Assembly (NCBI GenBank): GCA_033032865.1
Contig: JAWHQI010000263.1
Span: 3,683,501-3,747,500, forward strand
Source: Dactylorhiza incarnata
Taxonomy: Eukaryota > Streptophyta > Magnoliopsida > Asparagales > Orchidaceae
Reading direction: 5' to 3'
DNA length: 64,000 nucleotides
The notes under the pieces are model-generated. The model worked only from the letters and a program-made list of their open reading frames with translations, had not been told where the DNA came from and did no database searches. Below are positions 1 through 10,220 of this stretch, piece by piece. The translations under genes were made by a program, and so were the position numbers. Numbering within the stretch: the stretch's first letter is position 1; every line of letters begins with the position of its first letter.

Positions 1-440
1 CATGGGCCGACAAGTCCACAGAAATATCCTACCTCAAGAGGGTCAGAAGACGGCAGCTAAAGCAGCTCTGCACTAACACCTGCTACTGTCCAGAACCTGA
101 GGCATTCAAAGAAAGAACACCTCAGAAGCAAGTTACAAGTGGTGCAGAAAACAAGAAAGTAAGCAAACCTCCGCGAGACCGGAGGGAAACAGAAGCTGCA
201 AGGGTTAGTGACGACAACACTAGCCATAAATAATCATCAGAAAAAAAAGGAAATATGATAATCAACAGGAAAAAGGGAAACAGCAGAAGTAACTGATATT
301 CAGCAGAAAAACACCCACCAAACGAGGGTGTTAAAACAGGCAAGGTCAAAACTCGCCATCAACAAGAATCATCAACATTCACATTATTATTTATGTTGCT
401 CTTGTTCAGAATTATAGAGACTGATCAGCTCATCCAAAAG

Positions 441-545
441 AAGAGCACCGCACCGGGGGCAAAAACCACACCGCGTACGGCCTCTCAATCAAAAGCTTTA
501 AAGAGCACCGCACCGGGGGCAAAAACCACACCGCGTACGGCCTCC
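441..545. repeat. 61 bp tandem duplication in the LTR
   Basis: A block starting AAGAGCACCGCACCGGGGGC occurs at 441 and again at 502. Both copies are also present in the other LTR (8719 and 8780), so the duplication predates this insertion. Confidence 0.85.
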
Positions 546-1137
546 AACAGAATTCATATTTTCATGCAATTTCAAGGAAAAGGGGCGAGGCACATCAGAA
601 CATAAGACAACATTTTCTTGGTTAACAAGATGAGCAAGATTATATTGAGTAAAAAAATGAGTAAAAGTAGGGCAGATGATAAAATTCAGCATAAACCAAG
701 TACTGAGAACAAAGGTGAGAACCACAACAAAAAAAAAGAAGTAAAGGGGTTTTAGCAAAGAGAATGAGCAAGATCACCACTTGCCTTCAAACCACCGGAA
801 TCGTTCTCCGAACAACTCCTCGTCGTAGATCGGCCCAAAAGGAGGCACGACAAGGCGAGATCTACAGAAAAATGGCCAATACGAAGGTTAGGGCCGAAAA
901 ACCTAACGAAAAAGTTCCACGAAACGAATGGAAATTACCACGAGGACGAAGCTCTCGCCGAGAGCTTTCCGAATCTATGCTCGGCTCGCGATTTCGACCA
1001 TCGGAGCTCCGTCGGCGGCGTCCGGAAGATTCAAGAATTCGCCACTCCCGTCGCTCGTTTTTTTCTCTCTGGTCCAGACAGAATGAGGAAGAAGAAGAGG
1101 GCTGGGTTTACTCTCCTTTAGGCAACATAACATAATT

Positions 1138-1190
1138 TTAATAATAATAATTATTATAATATCATTATTATTATTAATAGTAATAGATGG

Positions 1191-1223
<33 letters not shown>

Positions 1224-1640
1224 GTTATTATTAATAGAAGGGGCTAAAGACGAACGGAAAGATTTGTCGAACGGAGAGTTTGTCGAGCGGAGATGATTTG
1301 TCGAACGGCGCTTGCATAAATATGCATATATATATATAAACTTTATAATAATAATAATAATAATATCACCTCATTCGTCGAACGATGCATGCATAAAAAG
1401 GGGGTTCGTCAAAGGGCACGCTGAAGGGGGTCGACGAATGCTAATTTCTTTCTTTAAACGTCGAACGTGGCTTTATATATAAATACACATATATATTAAT
1501 ATATATATATATATATATGTATATATAAGCTGCTCGTCGAACGATGCTTCTGATCAGTTGAACGATGCTAGCCAAATGTACATATATATACATATATGAT
1601 AATTATAATAATAATAATAATAATATTATTATTTTATCAT
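1138..1640. repeat. TAA/ATT microsatellites and GTCGAACG motif cluster in the LTR
   Basis: AT-rich trinucleotide runs (1138-1228, 1342-1362, 1603-1633) and a TA run (1500-1517) alternate with at least eight copies of a GTCGAACG-like motif, for example at 1266, 1303, 1376, 1463, 1536 and 1556. The same arrangement is found in the right LTR. No coding sequence is seen. Confidence 0.75.
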
Positions 1641-2052
1641 CAAAAATTAAACGGACGCTGAATCCAACGAAAATTTCGCCTAAGGTGAACGGCGGCTCTA
1701 CGAATCCAACGGTGAAGTTGGAATCAAAATCCGACGTGCCGTTCTCGAGATATAAATGACGGAATTTACGGCGAACTTTAAATACATACAAACTTCTAAA
1801 ATGCGCCGAGCCTCCAAATGGCTCGGATCGCGACGAAACTTGACAGGTAAGTCTAAAATTAAATAATCTAATTTGCTAACGTAAAATTTTCCAATTCCGG
1901 GTCGTCGCAAAATTCGGTCGACTTGACCCAAACGGACGCGAAAACGCACAAACGGCGACGCGCCGCTAACTCGACGTTAAAAGTAACGCCCCGACGTCAT
2001 TAACACGCCATCACTGAATTAAACAAATACCGGAAAAATCAGGGGCGTTACA

Positions 2053-2089
2053 GCCACTCCCTCTAAAAGAAAGTTTCGTCCCGAAACTT
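2053..2089 (-). promoter_or_regulatory. Polypurine tract and conserved TTTCGGGACGAAA motif of element 1
   Basis: On the minus strand a purine-rich run (about 2053-2070) directly precedes the 3' LTR, as expected for the plus-strand primer. Next to it is the near-palindrome AAGTTTCGGGACGAAACTT (2071-2089). The same core lies before the 3' LTR of element 2 (about 27432-27446). This motif is common ahead of the 3' LTR in this group of plant gypsy elements. Confidence 0.8.
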
Positions 2090-2319
2090 GACATAAGGGC
2101 AGAAAACAACATTAAGGTTGATAAATGGTACAAGAGAGAAAATTTAAGATAGATAAATAATTGGTACAGGAAAGGAAATTTTGACCTGGGCTAGTTAGAT
2201 GAAAGATAAAGGTGCAGGAACAACAATTTGGACAAAATAAAGGTACAGGAAAGAAAATCCATCTGAGCAATTAAAATGAAGAGATAACTGGTGCATGAGA
2301 GCAGATCTACCTGAACTAA
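2090..2319. repeat. Degenerate short tandem repeats between pol and the 3' LTR
   Basis: Four loose copies of a block of roughly 55 bp containing GGTACAGGAAAG or GGTGCAGGAA-like sequence separate the pol stop from the polypurine tract. No ORF is seen here. Confidence 0.55.
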
Positions 2320-5300
2320 TTAATTGAAAAGGTGAGGATGAGACTCTCGCATTGCTGACTCCAGCTCCCATGTTGCGCTCTCGACGTCATGATTCCGCCA
2401 AAGAACTTTCACCATGGGAATAGATTTTCTCCGCAACACCCGTTCTTGGGTCTCTAAAATGCGAACAAGCTCCTCAACATAAGTCAAATTGGGCTGAATA
2501 TGAGGCACCGAATCGAGGACTTGACGATTGCTGCGGACACACTTCCTTAACTGACTCACATGAAACACATCATGGACGCCAGGGAAGGTAGCCGGTAACT
2601 CCAATCTATAAGCAGACACTCCGATGCGCTCAATGATCTGAAATGGCCCAACATATCTGGGATCCAACTTGTGGTTCTTCCCAAATCTTTTAACGCCCGG
2701 CATCGGAGAGACCTTCAGGAAAACACTGTCCCCAACCGCAAACTCCAGACCTGCCCTTCTTCGATTGGCATACTTCTCATACCGCTCCTGAGCAACGTGG
2801 AGCTTCTCCCGAATATTAGTCACCGCCTCTTCCATCTCCATCAAAGCTTCCGGACCTAGCAACGGTCTCTCACCGACTTCGGCCCAAAACAAGGGAGTTC
2901 TGCAGCGCCTCCCATACAGTGCTTCAAAAGGGGCCATCTGCAGACTTTCTTGAAAGCTATTATTGTATGCAAATTCCATAAGTCTGAGGCGCTCGTCCCA
3001 AGCTCCACCATGCTCCAAAATGTAGCACCTGATCATGTCTTCCACGATCTGATTAACTCGCTCCGTTTGACCATTAGTCTGCGGATGGTATGCGGTCGAA
3101 AACCTGACGTCGGTGCCCAAGGCTCCTTGTAAGCTCTGCCAGAATCGCGACGTAAACCTGGAGTCTCGATCTGACACGATACTCACTGGCACTCCATGCA
3201 AATGAATGACCTCATCCAAATATAACTCTGCTATCTTCTTCATAGAATAGCCGACTTTGAAGGGGACGAAATGCGCACACTTCGTCAATCGATCAACTAT
3301 AACCCATACTGAATCATGTCCACGAGGGGACCTCGGCAATCCCGTAATAAGGTCCATCGATATACTTTCCCATTTCCACATGGGGATCTCCAAAGGGGTC
3401 AGTTTTCCTCCCGGCCTGCCATGATCGGCCTTCACCCGCTTGCACGTGAAGCACTCCGATACAAATTTGGCGATGTCATTCTTCATGCCCGACCACCACA
3501 CAATTTGCTTTAGATCTCTATACATCTTGGTGGAACCCGGGTGGTAGGCCACACTAGATCCGTGAGCCTCCCTACAAATCATAACTCGAATATCTCCCAC
3601 CGCCGGAATACAGAATCTACCTCTATACAAGAGGGTGCCAAGCTCATCGATGGAGAAATCAGATAATTCTCCTTTCTCGGTCCTTCCTCGGAGATGCTGA
3701 AGATCTGGGTCTTCTTTCTGATGTAACCTTGTGAGGGTGATCCACGAAGGCTCTTCTGCCTCCAAACGAGAGCGCTCGCCACGGCTCACCTCCGAAATAT
3801 CCATCAAAAGAAATTCCTCGACCAAGGTTTGAACGGATAAATTGAAGATCTGAGCCGTCTTCCTACTCAAGGCATCGGCCACCACATTGGCCTTGCCAGG
3901 ATGATAAAGGATGTCCACTTCATAATCAGCAACATACTCCAACCACCGACGTTGGCGCAAATTCAGCTCCTTTTGTGTGAATACATACTTCAAGCTTTTA
4001 TGATCGGTATAAATCTTGCACACAGCGCCATATAGTAAGTGTCTCCACAGCTTCAAGGCATAGATCACCGCCGCAAACTCCAAATCATGAGTAGGGTAAT
4101 TTTTCTCATGAACCTTCAGTTGCCTAGATCCATAGGCGATAACCTTCCCCTCTTGCATCAGAACGCATCCAAGTCCGATGTGGGAAGCATCCACATACAC
4201 CGCAAACTCCACTCCCTCGATAGGCAGAATGAGAATTGGGGCAGAACACAACCTTCTCTTCAGCTCTTGGAAAGCCTCCTCACACTTATCACTCCAAATG
4301 AAGGCGACATTCTTTTGCGTAAGCCGGGTCATCAGAGCGGACAACGTGGAGAAACCCTCCACAAATCTCCTATAGTATCCGGCCAAACCCAAGAAACTTC
4401 TGATCTCCTTCGGAGTAGAAGGTCTCTTCCAATCCATCACAGCCGAAATCTTGGCGGGGCCCACAGAGATTCCATCCTTGCCCACCACATGTCCCAAAAA
4501 GGACACCTGAGGCAACCAAAACTCGCACTTGCTCAGCTTAGCATACAGCTTATGCTCTCTCAAGACAGACAGAACCAAACGCAAATGATAGGCATGCTCC
4601 TCATCACTGCGAGAATAGATAAGAACGTCGTCGACGAAGACGACAACAAAACGGTCAAGAAAATCCTTGAATACCCGGTTCATCAGATCCATGAACGCAG
4701 AAGGCGCGTTGGTCAGACCAAAGGACAACACGAGGAACTCAAAATGTCCATACCGGGATCTAAAAGCCGTTAGGGGAATGTCTGACTCACGAACCGTCAG
4801 CTGGTGGTAGCCTGAACGAAGATCAATCTTCGAGAATTTGGTTCACCCACGCAGCTGGTCGAACAAATCATCAATCCGCGGCAACGGATATCTATTCTTG
4901 ATCGTCACCTTATTCAACTCTCGATAATCAATACACAGCCTCATGGAACCATCCTTCTTCTTAACAAAAAGAACAGGAGCAGCCCATGGAGAAGTACTCG
5001 GTCTGACGAAACCACACTCCAGAAGTTCATCCAGCTGAACACGCAATTCTTCTAATTCACGAGGCGCCATGCGGTACGGTGCCTTGGCAATGGGCCGGGT
5101 GCCTGGCTCGAGGTCTATGGCAAACTCCACCTCTCTTTCAGGAGGGAGAGCAGAAAGCTTGTCAGGAAAAACATCAGGAAACTCTCGCACCACCGGGATA
5201 CCCTCCACGGTTGGCTCCACACGAGAAGCATCCACCGCACAGATAGAAACTAGAAAACCCTCGCAACCAGAAGCTAAAGCTCGGCGGGCACGTACCGCAG

Positions 5301-5684
5301 AAATAATCGAAGAACTCTCCCGAGGGAGACCATAAACGCTCAATGGACTTCCGTCGCCCAACTTGAAATCTAGCCGCTTCTCCTTGCACTTGATCTAGGC
5401 ATCATACTTGGACAACCAGTCCATCCCAAGAATCACATCAAAATCTGCCAAATCTAGCATCTTCAAATCTGCCAGAACCTAGACACCACCCAAGGAAATG
5501 GGGCACTCCCGGATACCCCGATCTGACGTAACCTGATCTCCAGACGGAAACTTAACGGACAAGGCATCATCCAACCGGTCAATAGACCATCGGTGCCTAC
5601 CAACAAAACTCCTAGCAATGAAAGAGTGAGACGCTCCCGAATCAAACAGGACACGCGCCCATTTATTCTTCACCTTGAATTCAC
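2320..5684 (-). pseudogene. pol: Element 1 pol: protease, RT, RNase H, integrase, chromodomain-like (three in-frame stops)
   Basis: All parts lie in one frame. Protease is seen as LFDSGASHSFIA. RT follows with the fingers motif [20 protein letters not shown] and the catalytic box FVDD (Tyr replaced by Phe). RNase H has [11 protein letters not shown] and TDHKSLKY. Integrase has a zinc finger ending [10 protein letters not shown], then [15 protein letters not shown] and the Glu in GQTERVN. The last 55 residues ([20 protein letters not shown]) resemble a chromodomain. Stops lie at 5479-5481 (TAG), 5395-5397 (TAG) and 4843-4845 (TGA, just before the RT motif [13 protein letters not shown]). After the last stop, 803 codons are open. 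Splicing of the segment 5685-5767 would join this frame to gag. It is non-functional as it stands, but little decayed. Confidence 0.9.
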
Positions 5685-5767
5685 CTAAATAAGCGTGCGT
5701 CACTAGACAACTAGTAAGCTAAATTTAGGAGAAAAAAAAAGAACGAGTTTGGAGGAAAGAAACTAAC
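5685..5767 (-). other. Putative 83-nt intron between gag and protease (element 1)
   Basis: On the minus strand the segment begins GTTAGTTTC, has a long pyrimidine tract, and ends CTTATTTAG. Removing it turns HVIS-Gly plus a stop into an uninterrupted gag-protease reading frame with 11 residues between the Gly and LFDSG, the spacing usual in related elements. The stop ending gag (TAG, 5763-5765) lies inside the segment right after the GT. The predicted junction is phase 1 in a Gly codon. Alternative AGs at 5703-5704 and 5719-5720 exist; the latter gives a stop. This is inferred from sequence only. Confidence 0.6.
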
Positions 5768-7007
5768 CAGATATCACGTGCGCTGAGGTTTGAGCTTCCT
5801 CTCTAGTCAGCACATTAAGCTTGCCTTTAATCTTGCCCACAAACTGCAGGGGCGGTGGTAAGGTCTGCAGGGGAACCGCTGATGTCACGGTCTGAGAGTT
5901 TGGGCAGTCGGCCCTACGATGCCCTTTTTGCCCACACAGGAAACAACAACCAGCCTTCTTGTAACACCGGGCCGCCTCATGCCCGAGCTTAGAGCAGAAT
6001 GAGCACACTGGGACCGCCTTGGGCACGTCCTGAATCGCACTAACCTTTAACGGCTCCAGCGCCTCGAGCCTCTTGAAACACCTTTCGAACGGGTGGCCCC
6101 GCTTGCCACAGAAGCTACAGTGCACCACACCCTTCTTCTTTGAGTCCGAATGAGATGCCTTAACATTCTCCCGATCATCCAATTTTCTCTTATCACTCTT
6201 TGCCTGCTGCCCATGACTCTTTGTCTTTTCAATCGACTCGGCCTTCAATGCGGCCTCCACCGCTTCAGCATAAGTTTTTGACCCATAGGCGCTAGCCCAC
6301 TGCTGGACGTCACCAGTGAGACCACCCAAAAACCTCTTCACTCTTCCTTCCTCCGAGGCCACCAACTCGGGGGCGAATCTACTCAACTTGCTGAACTCGA
6401 TCTCATATTCACTGACGGTGAGCTGCCTCTGCTTCAGATGCAGAAAGTTGTTCATCAATCGGTCGCGCTCAACCGAAGGGAGGAACTTCTTAAGCAATAA
6501 CCCCTTAAACGTCTCCCACGAGCATCCCTCGGCGAGACCTTCCTTCTCTCTAATCCACCAACCTTTTGCCAAACCCTTCAGCTGATATGCAGCCACCATC
6601 ACCTTTGAAGCCTCAGAGATGCCCGAATAGGAGAACATCTCCTCCATGCTGATCACCCAATCATCCAGGGCCATGAAGTCTGCCCTACCATCATAGGTAG
6701 GAGGTCCCAAACGCTGAAAGTGCGAAATGAAGTTCATCTCCGGTGGCAATGCCACTGGAGGCACCAGGGGAGCAGGAACGACTGGGCTCACCACCGGTTC
6801 TTGCACAGCAGGCTGCTGCACCGAGGCAGCAGACACCAAAGACTGAATCTGAGCCTGCATCGCGACCAACTGTCTCGTCAAAGCCTCATTGCTCTGTCGC
6901 AGGCTTTCGATCACGGACTCACTCTGACCACCAGAAGACTCTCCCTCAGGCAGGGGAGTCGATCGTGTCACTCTCCTACGAGACATGTCTACAAGAAGGA
7001 TGGACAT
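5763..7007 (-). CDS. gag: Element 1 Gag with three CCHC zinc knuckles
   Basis: An intact 414-codon ORF encodes the capsid/nucleocapsid protein that packages element RNA in cytoplasmic particles. Residues about 90-260 fit the plant retrotransposon gag domain (YDGRADFMALDDWV, then GWWIREKEG, then KFLPSVERDRLMNNF). Three knuckles of form CX2CX4HX4C follow, at residues 297-310, 335-348 and 355-368; one or two is more usual. The second Met (residue 8, MSRRRVTRS) may be the true start, since this is the usual N-terminus in the group. The ORF ends VISG followed by a stop that lies inside the predicted intron, so the unspliced RNA would give Gag alone. Confidence 0.9.
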   Translation of the reverse strand: MSILLVDMSRRRVTRSTPLPEGESSGGQSESVIESLRQSNEALTRQLVAMQAQIQSLVSAASVQQPAVQEPVVSPVVPAPLVPPVALPPEMNFISHFQRLGPPTYDGRADFMALDDWVISMEEMFSYSGISEASKVMVAAYQLKGLAKGWWIREKEGLAEGCSWETFKGLLLKKFLPSVERDRLMNNFLHLKQRQLTVSEYEIEFSKLSRFAPELVASEEGRVKRFLGGLTGDVQQWASAYGSKTYAEAVEAALKAESIEKTKSHGQQAKSDKRKLDDRENVKASHSDSKKKGVVHCSFCGKRGHPFERCFKRLEALEPLKVSAIQDVPKAVPVCSFCSKLGHEAARCYKKAGCCFLCGQKGHRRADCPNSQTVTSAVPLQTLPPPLQFVGKIKGKLNVLTREEAQTSAHVISG

Positions 7008-7129
7008 TCAATCAGAAACAGACCCAAAAAAACTTAAGCCAAATAGACTCGGAAAAATTCACGGATCGATTCGGAACAGGAAAGAAAACAACCTGCTATT
7101 GCTGTTACCTTGTTCTGGAATTTCATGAA

Positions 7130-7702
7130 ATGATGCAATGATTAAACTTAGGATGATGCACCATCATCCTATTGACACTTGTGCTATGACATGAGTGCAT
7201 GAACATTTAAATTTCTTTTCAAATCATGTGTGTACATATGTCATCTGGTATGTCTTTAACTTGGCATGCGTGCTTATGCGATGATATGAATGTATGCAGT
7301 GCTATGCATTCTAGAAAGAGGCCTTAATGCATGTTATGAGCGGCGTACACATGTAACGTTATGCATCCCATACTACATAACATTACATGTAACGAAAAAA
7401 AGAAAACGTGCTAATGGGCATCCATGTAATGGTGGTTATGCATCACATACTACATAACCGTCACATGTTGCCACCTATGGTGGATCCATATACAAACACA
7501 TATTATGCATCCCATACTACATAATATGCCCCGTATACTTCTTATCATGCTATGAGTGTAGTGACTATGCTTCAGTCAAGACATATTGATAACATATCGG
7601 TGTGTGTATACAATGAAATGATCTAATGAGGTTCTGCTTAGGATAGCGGTTGTTTGGCTAACACGCTAAACCACCCAACTACTTTTTTTTCACAGAACCT
7701 CC
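7130..7702. repeat. Leader of element 1 with three direct repeats
   Basis: This untranslated stretch between primer site and gag has no ORF. It holds a repeated core TATGCATCCCATACTACATA at about 7363, 7437 and 7503, a spacing of about 65-75 bp. Confidence 0.7.
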
Positions 7703-7713
7703 CTCTGATACCA
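7703..7713 (-). promoter_or_regulatory. Primer binding site, initiator tRNA-Met
   Basis: The minus strand reads TGGTATCAGAG two bases inside the 5' LTR terminus (…TTGTGACA). This complements the 3' end of plant initiator tRNA-Met, the usual minus-strand primer in these families. Confidence 0.9.
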
Positions 7714-9774
7714 ACTGTCACAACCCGCATTTTCCCAACATTTAAAATGCTATCAGAGTAGGGAAAGCTACGTATTGTGATGCCACGTCACGTAGGGGAC
7801 GCCTACTGACGTTAAGGCAAATCATCCTTCTTCGCAGTCAAGCAAATATTATTATTAACTCAAGGAGGTTTAAATATAATTTATGCAAAAAGATTAACAA
7901 GCCGCGTCCCTCGGCTAGGTGGATCAACTAGTCCACGCTTTTAAAATATAGTTTTACGCAGCGGAAAAATACTTGATTTAATTACTTAGTGGCCTAAGTG
8001 AACATGAAGACCTAGTGAGGTGCACCATGCAAGATCGAATGTGTGTATTTACTTTATATAAAAGTAGATTTATCACGCGCAAAAAGTAGTGAGATTACCA
8101 TTTCAAAACATGATATGCAATGCTACAATTACCTTAGCATATCTAAGCAAGGAGTTATAAAGCCAACCCGCATCTAATCATTCCAGAACAAGTGTTCGAA
8201 GTAAACAACAAGTAACATCAGTTGTGAAACAAAAGTCTATCCAAACGGCACCACGGGCGCCAACACCTGACACGAACCCATGGGCCGACAAGTCCACAGA
8301 AATATCCTACCTCAAGAGGGTCAGAAGACGGCAGCTAAAGCAGTTCTGCACTAACACCTGCTACTGTCCAGAACCTGAGGCATTCAAAGAAAGAACACCT
8401 CAGAAGCAAGTTACAAGTGGTGTAGAAAATAAGAAAATAAGCAAACCTCCGCGAGACCGGAGGGAAACAGAAGCTGCAAGGGTTAGTGACGACAACACTA
8501 GCCATAAATAATCATCAGAAAAAAAGGAAATATGATAATCAACAGGAAAAAGGGAAACAGTAGAAGTAACTGATATTCAGCAGAAAAACACCAACCAAAC
8601 GAGGGTGTTAAAACAGGCAAGGTCAAAACTCGCCATCAACAAGAATCATCAACATTCACATTATTATTTATGTTGCTCTTGTTCAGAATTATAGAGACTG
8701 ATCAGCTCATCCAAAAGAAGAGCACCGCACCGGGGGCAAAAATCACACCGCGTACGACCTCCCAATCAAAAGCTTAAAAGAGCACCGCACCGGGGGCAAA
8801 AACCACACCGCGTACGGCCTCCAACAGAATTCATATTTTCATGCAATTTCAAGGAAAAGGGGCGAGGCCCATCAGAACATAAGACAACATTTTCTTGGTT
8901 AACAAGATGAGCAAGATTATATTGAGTAAAAAAATGAGTAAAAATAGGGCAGATGATAAAATTCAGCATAAACCAAGTACTGGGAACAAATGTGAGAACC
9001 ACAACAAAAAAAAGAAGTAAAGGAGTTTTAGCAAAGAGAATGAGCAAGATCACCACTTGCCTTCAAACCACCGGAATCGTTCTCCGAACAACTCCTCGTC
9101 GTAGATCGGCCCAAAAGGAGGCACGACGAGGCGAGATCTACAGAAAAATGGCCAATACGAAGGTTAGGGCCGAAAAACCTAACGAAAAAGTTCCACGAAA
9201 CGAATGGAAATTACCACGAGGACGAAGCTCTCGCCGAGAGCTTTCCGAATCTATGCTCGGCTCGCGATTTCGACCACCGGAGCTCCGTCGGCGGCGTCCG
9301 GAAGATTCAAGAATTCGCCACTCTCGTCGCTCGTTTTTTTCTCTCTGGTCCAGACAGAATGAGGAAGAAGAAGAGGGCTGGGTTTACTCTCCTTTAGGCA
9401 ACATAGCATAATTTTAATAATAATAATAATTATAATATCATTATTATTATTAATAGTAATAGATGGATTAATAATAATAATAATAATATTATTATTGTTA
9501 TTATTAATAGAAGGGGCTAAAGACGAACGGAAAGATTTGTCGAACGGAGAGTTTGTCGAGCGGAGAAGATTTGTCGAACGGCGCTTGCATAAATATGCAT
9601 ATATATATATATAAACTTTATAATAATAATAATAATAATAATAATATCACCTCATTCGTCGAACGATGCATGCATAAAAAGGGGGTTCGTCAAACAGCAT
9701 GCTGAAGGGGGTCGACGAATGCTAATTTCTTTCTATAAACGTCGAACGTGGCTTTATATATAAATACACATATA

Positions 9775-9817
<43 letters not shown>

Positions 9818-9829
9818 ATTAGAATATAT

Positions 9830-9868
9830 AAGCTCAAACTTTTTTAAGGCTAAAAAAGCTTGAGCTTA
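9830..9868. repeat. Palindromic terminal repeat of the MULE (left)
   Basis: AAGCTCAAACTTTTTTA and TAAAAAAGCTTGAGCTT pair around a short centre, so this end is itself a hairpin as well as an inverted repeat of the right end. Confidence 0.75.
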
Positions 9869-10220
9869 TATATTTTAAATTTAAAGAGATTTGAAGCTTT
9901 TCACCAATGTACAACCAAATATGTCTCTCAAAAAAAATTTCAAACACAATAATAGTCCAAATACTTGAACTAAGATGGCATATTATAATCGTCATTACCA
10001 TTCTAATCAAAATATATATATCATAAGTCATCTTAACATACACACAACATAGTAAATTTGTGTTGGCCGGTTGTGAATCCAAATACTTGAAGCACACCAA
10101 CAATATTCCAATGCCGGCTTTTTTGATTCGAGCACCTACAAAAATTAAATACAATAAAATACTCAATAATACATACAAATCAACACATACATATCAACAC
10201 ATACCTTAACAAGAAACTCA
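9869..10220. other. 3' non-coding part of the MULE
   Basis: AT-rich sequence downstream of the transposase gene. A GTATGTG donor-like sequence follows TTGTTAAG (about 10205) on the minus strand, but I see no coding domain. Confidence 0.5.

Larger units (their letters stand above)
1..2052 (-). repeat. 3' LTR of element 1 (partial)
   Basis: Base 1 aligns with base 8279 of the right LTR, and similarity continues to the shared terminus GGGGCGTTACA (2042-2052). Read on the minus strand the LTR begins TGTAACGCCCCTG. It lacks the MULE found in the right LTR, so it preserves the empty site near 1500-1520. It contains TAA/ATT trinucleotide tracts and repeated GTCGAACG motifs. Confidence 0.92.

Noticed and set aside
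764..1135. 123-codon plus-strand ORF, also open at 8953-9411
   Set aside because: It lies in both LTRs of element 1, antisense to it. The two LTRs are recent copies of each other, so shared openness is no evidence of coding. Arg/Ser-rich, no domain.
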